Below, in pieces: positions 8,570-13,190 of a stretch of DNA of 13,190 nucleotides; positions within the stretch are counted from its first letter, which is position 1, and the number at the start of each line of letters is the position of its first letter. Source of the DNA: Lichtheimia corymbifera B2541. Lineage: Eukaryota > Mucoromycota > Mucoromycetes > Mucorales > Lichtheimiaceae. The stretch spans positions 1 through 13,190 of the forward strand of contig JNEU01000583.1 in the NCBI GenBank assembly GCA_000697475.1. Reading direction: 5' to 3'. A program made the translations under genes and the position numbers. The notes beneath the pieces are model-generated. The model did no database searches, had not been told where the DNA came from, and worked only from the letters and a program-made list of their open reading frames with translations.

Positions 8570-8595
8570 AAACCTTTGTTTATCCTACTATCCTC

Positions 8596-9392
8596 ATGAC
8601 AAGTCATTCAAGAAGAGCCGCATCTGCTGGCAGCAACCAACCACCTGCTGAAGTTCCTCAAGAGGATTATGAAATGGAGGAAGCACCTCAAAATGACCAA
8701 ACAAACACGCCACAGGAGACAGCTCAAGACACGCCTATTGTAGACACAGCTCAATCATCATATGTTGGTTCCCACAGCTGTCATTTAATTCTCCTATCAT
8801 CTCATGTTTGTCACACATACATTCTCCCACGCATGAATCTTATCCTATATGGCTGTCAGGTACATTGGCACAGACACGTACGTAAGATTATGGGTATATC
8901 GAGAATACCATCATCGTTAATAATCATGGTGTGAAGGCGTGGGAGAATCAGGTTATAGCAGGATCAATCATTTAGATATAAAAGAGTGGACACTTTCATT
9001 GAATAAAGGATATCTTTCAGTCTCACTTGACTTATTATTATCTCGTTCTCATTTTTATTCCACTCAATCACAACGCCCCAAGCTCCGGCACCCCTCAACA
9101 ACAACAAGCCCTATTTCAAAATCTTTGCCACCTACCCAGCACCCACAAGTTGATACGATTTTGGTGCAGCTCAACAAACGCGTTGAACAAACAGCAAGAG
9201 ACTTGCTACAAGCGCAAGGAAAGTCCAAGATAGAACATGATGAAGCACTTCGTCAACATAAGCAAGCCCAAGAAGCCCGCTCTGCGTATCAACATACCGC
9301 CATCAATGACCACAACCGCAAGGAAGACCAAATTGTTCCTTCGAATATGCCCATGCTCCAGATAAAGGGTGGACCTGTCAGAGACGCTTCCT
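8596..9392 (+). pseudogene. Broken retrotransposon gag, N-terminal part, split by an LTR
   Basis: It starts at ATG 8596 with MTSHSRRAASAGSNQPPAEV, then a Q/T/P-rich stretch ending QDTP at 8735. The sequence 8736-9072 is LTR-like. After it, from 9073, comes a P/Q-rich segment needing one frame change, then TQHPQVDTILVQLNKRVEQ, a coiled-coil-like KSKIEHDEALRQHKQAQEA, and SNMPMLQIKGGPVRDASF. The last motif matches the pre-capsid motif of the left-hand gag (VPLFQIAG...VFDSS), so this is the same family. The capsid domain is missing: the frame leaves protein-like sequence at about 9392 (FVFIIIFIFVYF). Not functional. Confidence 0.6.
8736..9072 (+). repeat. LTR-like insertion inside the broken gag
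   Basis: Core: TATAAAAG at 8977-8984, AATAAA at 9002-9007, CAGTCTCA at 9018-9025. The right end is ATCACA (9072), as in the left LTR. ACGCC flanks both sides (8731-8735 and 9073-9077). Taking the insert out rejoins a plausible P/Q-rich gag reading (QDTP-QAPAP). The left end TATTG is not the canonical TG, so that border is uncertain. A 12-bp inverted repeat, ATTCTCCCACGC (8821-8832) and GCGTGGGAGAAT (8937-8948), lies in its upstream part. Confidence 0.55.
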
Positions 9393-9548
9393 TTGTTTTT
9401 ATTATTATCTTTATCTTTGTTTACTTCATACCTCACTATCAATCATTAAGCTAGTACTAATTTTTAGTAATGGATCCAATAGCAGCAGGTATATCATATT
9501 ACCTTGTTAGAAGACATTAAAGCAATGGTCCATCACCTTAAGGATAAG

Positions 9549-9737
9549 TGTGATAAGGGCAGATTAAAAAGACAAATGGGATAACAGGTAACAAGTAGAA
9601 GTACTGTGAGACTGAATAATAGATGGGGATCCTTTATTGAACATCCTGTCCTTATATACTTTTCATATTGAAATACAGCTAGGATAGATCCCATCTCCGC
9701 TTACACATCCTTTCTAGAAACTATCTTAGATACCACA
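9549..9737 (-). mobile_element. Solo LTR with 5-bp target duplication
   Basis: The ends are TGTGATAAGG (9549) and ATACCACA (to 9737). ATAAG stands directly outside on both sides (9544-9548 and 9738-9742). On the minus strand it has TATATAAG (9658-9651), AATAAA (9638-9633) and CAGTCTCA (9614-9607), the same core as the other LTRs. At 189 bp it is shorter than the 306-bp left LTR. No internal element sequence adjoins it, so it is a solo LTR, the usual product of recombination between two LTRs. Confidence 0.75.
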
Positions 9738-10075
9738 ATAAGCTTTCTAAATTCTAATCAGATGAAGGATTACCAGCTGACATGTGGAGTTAGTAATGCG
9801 ACTGAGTTCTTTCTCTAGGCACTTGGTGGAGCAACGAAGACTATACACGACGATATGCACAAGTCGACACCCGGATACTCTTTTCTCAACGATCCAATGA
9901 ACAAGCTCCATAACCAGATGATGATCGTTACCTCCTACACGAAGAGCCAGGAGCGGACACACCATGACACTGATATGTATATTGCATGATGGTATGAGTT
10001 CTTATAGAAACTGCAAGAAATTCAAGAAGCCAATGTCTTTGAATGTCGTTTGTTATAGCAACTTGTTTTTCCGAC

Positions 10076-10230
10076 AGGGCCCATCTCGAAATGCTAATGG
10101 CGGACATCACAAGTCTGGCTCTCAATATTATCAACATCAACAGTATCCACAACATTCCAATAACCACTACAATTGAAGAGGTAACCATTTTAAAAAGGAC
10201 CTCAACTGGGCTCATAATGATTAAGATGAA
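10076..10230 (+). pseudogene. Possible gag C-terminal remnant (N/Q/H-rich)
   Basis: The frame GPSRNANGGHHKSGSQYY, then QHQQYPQHSNNHYN, a stop, and RG(N)HFKKDLNWAHND looks like the Asn/Gln/His-rich tail found after the capsid in such gags. It is on the same strand as the gag fragment at 8596-9392 and could be its other end, with the capsid part lost or decayed around the solo LTR. Composition is the only support; the stops show decay. Confidence 0.35.
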
Positions 10231-11081
10231 GTCGTAGACAAGAAATGTAGAACAGGGATGGAAAATAAAAAATCATCAATCATAAGCATAGACAAGCATT
10301 GTAGCTGAGGTATAGCTGGTAAGAGAGGATTTATACAATGAGCTGAATTGAAGGGAAACCTAAAAAGGATTTCAATTTCAACATACATCACCATTTGTCA
10401 TCTAAATCTACACCTCACAAGTCTCAACTCAACTACTCCTCACTATCTTGACCGCCTAATCATAGGAGTGTTACTGATTTATTATGAAAAGAAGTATCCT
10501 TATGTACTTGTTATTGGGAATGAGAATAAAATAGTATGTTATAATTATGGTAGGACTAGTCCCTGATATGATAATGAATTATGCATAAATCTTACAAGAG
10601 TCATGTGTAATGGCTGAGGTAAAAGTATCAGGTATACTGAAGGCGTCTCCATGTCTATCATACACCTTTTCCTAATCCAAAAGCAGTGGTACAGATGCAG
10701 AGACTGGTGACCATGTGTTTGTTCCATTGCTAATCTTACTACCAAGCTATTGTCGGCTATGAAGCGGTCTGGGGAAGAACCTTGTTTGGAAAGGATTGAT
10801 CAATAAATCAGCTGCTTGTACCAGAAGTACATTCAATAGTGAGTAAATATCTTTGCATCAGCATTAATGTTCTTATACCTTAGATATGCTAGGCCTTCTA
10901 AAAGCAGCTTTTATTCTCAGTTATATATATTAGCTACTTCCTTTCTCTACTACTCTAGCCTTCTAAAGCTGCGCAACGTGGTAATGAACAATGTAACAGA
11001 ACCAAGATATCACTATGTGCTAGGTACCTGCCTATTAGATAAAGATCCATTGATTTTTTGATTTTATGTTTTTTCTTGGAA
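10231..11081. other. AT-rich degraded stretch without a recognisable gene
   Basis: I see only short frames with frequent stops on both strands and no family motif. It lies between the gag tail and the second recombinase copy, so it may be decayed element DNA or the 5' part of that copy. No tandem repeat, tRNA or TIR stands out. Confidence 0.6.
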
Positions 11082-11640
11082 AGATACAAATACAAGGATC
11101 GTTACATTGTAACCGAGGGAAAGTTACTGTGTTTTATGGTCCCAACAGATAAAAGAAGGAAAGAAATACACCATTAACCCAATTTTGTATATGCTTAGTA
11201 ACTCATCAATTGCCCAAGATACCAAGGCAATTATTAATCTACTCTTTAGCCAAGTCTCCTAACACCAAAATAGTCATCCTCATCCCTATGGTACAGTACT
11301 AAAATCATAGCAAAAACAAGGACCTACTGCATTAACAAAGAAGAGAACTCATTCGCAACCTGAAAATGGATGGTGGAATCAGTAGAATCATTGATGGATA
11401 TACCAGTGATGAGATGCTTAAGGTGGCGGACTACTTTCTGACTAAGGGTGCAGAGCACGATATGTAAGAAAGAATGCAGAAGCTTATAGTGCAACAGAGG
11501 ACCAAGTCAGAAAACATGGCGGATGACAGAAGGACTTACCATAAAGATATTACTTGACTAGTTTGCCAAAGGCGTACATAATAAGGACAATGAATGGTTT
11601 CCCCGCTGATGGCCATAAAGCTAACTACTGGTTAGATCAT
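11082..11640 (+). pseudogene. Second Crypton-type tyrosine recombinase copy, heavily deleted
   Basis: Segments align with the minus-strand recombinase in order. YKYKDRYIVTEGKLLCF matches KKYKDGYIVTEGKLLCF. SHPHPYG matches NQHPHPRG. NLKMDGGISRIIDGYTSDEM, then LKVADYFL, matches the KLKIDRGIGSIQDGYTNAEM region. AEAYSATEDQVRKHGG matches AEACGATEDQLRRHGR, and YYLTSLPKAYIIRTMNGFPA matches HHLTGFPKRIIRTINGFPA. Stops, frame changes and a large deletion (around 11470, where the Ndc10_II first half and HxxR box should be) make it a pseudogene. It keeps Tyr where the other copy has His. It ends at about 11640, right where the next LTR-like block begins. Confidence 0.75.
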
Positions 11641-11643
11641 GTG

Positions 11644-11995
11644 TGTGATATTTGTATAAAGAAAAAGATAAGATAAAATCCTTTAGGTCTCGTGTATGTG
11701 ATTTAATGTGATTTGAACTACCGAGTACCGGTTCGGTACCCGGTTCTTTTTGCCGATCCCTATTTACGATCATACCAAGGGGTTGTCCCGCCATAATCCT
11801 AACATATTTTACATACCTCTTGTGCACATTCTTAATAACATGTATATAAGGACACTCTTTCTCATAATAAATCAGTAGTTGACAGTCTCACCGTATCCTT
11901 TATTGTTCCCTTTTCTTATCTTCTATCACTATCAGTGACAACCATAAATCTCAATTACTCTTAACTTGTTGCCCATTTTATCCTGATCTATCACA
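11644..11995 (+). repeat. LTR-like block upstream of the right-hand gene
   Basis: It starts TGTGATATTTG (11644) and ends CTATCACA (11995). TATATAAG is at 11843-11850, AATAAA at 11866-11871 and CAGTCTCACCGTATC from 11883, close to CAGTCTCAACGTATC in the left LTR. The 3' part TTGTTGCCCATTTTAT resembles TTGTTATCCATTTTAT of the left LTR. A hairpin GTACCG/CGGTAC (11725-11739) precedes the TATA. No target duplication was found, so both borders are tentative; an alternative 3' border is 11940. Confidence 0.55.
11843..11890 (+). promoter_or_regulatory. TATA and initiation region of the LTR-like block, probable promoter of the gene at 12011
   Basis: TATATAAG at 11843 puts a transcription start near 11870-11880, about 130 bp before the ATG at 12011. 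No other TATA box lies between. The gene therefore appears to use the LTR core as its promoter. Confidence 0.5.
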
Positions 11996-12010
11996 TCCTC
12001 AACAACAAAT

Positions 12011-13190
12011 ATGAACAATGATCTTTTACAAGTCCCAGCGACGTCTAATCAAGAAGTTGAAAAAGATCCAAGCCAAACAACGAATGGTGCCGAGAGCTTC
12101 CTTCGCGATCTTTACCGCAAGGTTGTGCAAGATCAACCTATCACCAACACTCTGGATTCGATCTTTGCATACCTTGCTCATGGCGAGAGACGTTCGCCGT
12201 TGGTAAAGAAGGAATTGCTACAGACTACGCCCACAAAAGAAAAAAAAAAAGCAAAACGCAGTATGTACATGGATTGATAGCAGGATTGTAAATGGTGCAC
12301 AGATACGACTAACGAAACTCATGCTTCATAGGTCTGTAGCAAGATCCTCCAAAAAAGGTGATGATGGTCCTCTAGAAACAGAGGATGCATTGTTCAACAA
12401 GGAGAGTGATGGAGGTAAGCCAACTAGTATAAAAAGAGGCCTGACGAAAAGATTGTGAACATGCCATGCCATTTTGTAGACAATATATCCCTCATCCGAC
12501 GATACCATAAGCACTCACTCAAGTGACGGCGACCAAGCGTCCGATGAAGGTAAGCCAACTAGTGCACAAAAAGACCTGATGAAAAAGATTGTTAACACGT
12601 TTTGTCATTTTGTAGAGCAACCGACTCACATTGATACAAAAAACAATAGCAAGAGCAGCCGGGCAATGAGACAGGAAAAAAGATCCGTGCTACAAGAGCA
12701 ATATGCTGAGGATTGTAGGCGCAAGGCTTCCAAGCGTGCGAATCACAATGATACCAAAAACAACAGCAAGAGCAGCCGAGCAATGAGACAGGAAAAAAAA
12801 TCCATGCTGCAAGAGCAATATGCTGAGGATTGTAGGCGCAAGGCTTTCGAGCGTGCTTCTAAACGACAACGTATCGCTGAATCAAGCAAGCAGTAAGTGA
12901 TCAGGAGTATGATTTTTAAAAGTGCTTTAACATAACTGAACTCTAACCGTCATAGGTCCTCGAGACTACCTGGCACCACTATGTCGAACGCTATAGTCAT
13001 TCGTTCTCCTGAGATAGCTCCATTGTCGATGGCCAAACAGTGTGAGGTCTCAACACAACCTGCCGCCCTTCGTCCGATCACATCCAATGGGATCGTTTTT
13101 CGCCCTAATGAATTGCCGCTGACTTGTTCACCGCCTCCTGATACATCTGCTCCCATGGATCGCCGTTTAGGATTTGCAAGTAACACACAT
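12011..13190 (+). CDS. Multi-exon gene of unknown function with a 39-residue tandem repeat, 3' end beyond the window
   Basis: Proposed exons: 12011-12260, 12340-12414 (or from 12332), 12480-12549, 12616-12892, and 12956 to the edge, still open. The introns begin GTATGT, GTAAG, GTAAG and GTAAGT; branch-like CTAAC occurs in the first and last. Phases agree for exons 1-2, 3-4 and 4-5. Exon 2 to 3 is off by one base, so either an indel is present or the gene is broken there. An 11-A run (12240-12250) in exon 1 is another weak point. Exon 1 starts MNNDLLQVPATSNQEVEKD and contains ESFLRDLYRKVVQDQPI. Exon 4 encodes two copies of a basic, Lys/Arg/Gln-rich 39-residue unit, then ERASKRQRIAESS. Exon 5 reads TMSNAIVIRSPEIAPLSMAK and onward, Pro-rich. 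I recognise no family; the basic repeats suggest nucleic-acid binding or a nuclear location, without proof. Confidence 0.6.
12415..12615 (+). repeat. Two similar introns (12415-12479 and 12550-12615)
   Basis: Both start GTAAGCCAACTAGT, share blocks such as CCTGA-GAAAA-GATTGT-AACA in the middle and end CATTTTGTAG (65 and 66 bp). The exon sequences beside them are not alike beyond GATGRAG before the donor. This suggests that the intron itself was copied. Confidence 0.75.
12633..12866 (+). repeat. 117-bp tandem duplication in exon 4 (39 residues, two copies)
   Basis: Copies run 12633-12749 and 12750-12866, both starting GATAC(A/C)AAAAACAA. Each encodes DTKNNSKSSRAMRQEK followed by LQEQYAEDCRRKA. 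The copies differ at few bases, so the duplication is fairly recent or kept similar. Confidence 0.9.

Noticed and set aside
9964..10237. Two overlapping plus ORFs and a minus ORF of 95 residues as genes
   Set aside because: Only the N/Q/H-rich frame resembles a known type (gag tail); the others are shadows.
12950..13186. Minus-strand ORF of 78 residues
   Set aside because: Antisense to exon 5 of the right-hand gene, which fits by splice phase and stays open to the edge.

Overview
The window looks like repeat-rich nuclear DNA of an early-diverging fungus, probably Mucoromycota. The genes have short introns (about 55-80 bp) with GTATGT/GTAAG donors and CTAAC-like branch sites. There are no bacterial-style operons. 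The mobile elements are Ty3/gypsy-type LTR elements, a Crypton-type tyrosine recombinase and a Mutator-like (MULE) transposon. The organism call is inference from this style; there is no rRNA or housekeeping marker here. I see no tRNA, rRNA or CRISPR array.

Left part (1-4142). A Ty3/gypsy-like element on the minus strand runs off the left edge: the gag ORF (1-625) and its 5' LTR (662-967, with perfect 9-bp inverted ends). It is inserted in the 3' part of a minus-strand Crypton-type tyrosine recombinase gene (968-4142, Ndc10_II-like). That gene is also cut by a 1,066-bp insertion (1786-2851) between directly repeated CATG copies, and it has an in-frame TGA near its N-terminus. Its promoter is split from it by the next element.

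Middle (4263-8113). A complete 3.8-kb MULE lies here, with inverted terminal repeats, duplicated 25-bp subterminal units and a 9-10-bp target duplication (AGGTAACTAG). Its single spliced minus-strand gene joins a DDE transposase with a WRKY/GCM1-like zinc region to a C-terminal USP/USPL1-like cysteine protease domain. A 7-bp insertion just after the catalytic Glu breaks the frame. This transposase-deubiquitinase/deSUMOylase fusion is the most novel-looking item in the window.

Right part (8114-11995). This is a graveyard of elements: a short unassigned ORF (8318-8569), a broken gag (8596-9392) split by an LTR, a solo LTR with a perfect ATAAG duplication (9549-9737), a possible gag tail (about 10076-10230), a second, plus-strand, heavily deleted copy of the Crypton recombinase (11082-11640), and another LTR-like block (11644-11995). 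All the LTR-like pieces share a TATA box, an AATAAA about 20-25 bp later and a CAGTCTCA-like motif 40-44 bp after the TATA.

Right edge (12011 to the end). A five-exon plus-strand gene of unknown function starts 16 bp after the last LTR. It has a 39-residue tandem repeat and two neighbouring introns that resemble each other but sit between unlike exons. It continues past the window.

Most of the window can be read as an insertion record: one recombinase gene was hit by an LTR retrotransposon in its 3' end, a probable solo LTR inside its catalytic region and a MULE between promoter and start codon.
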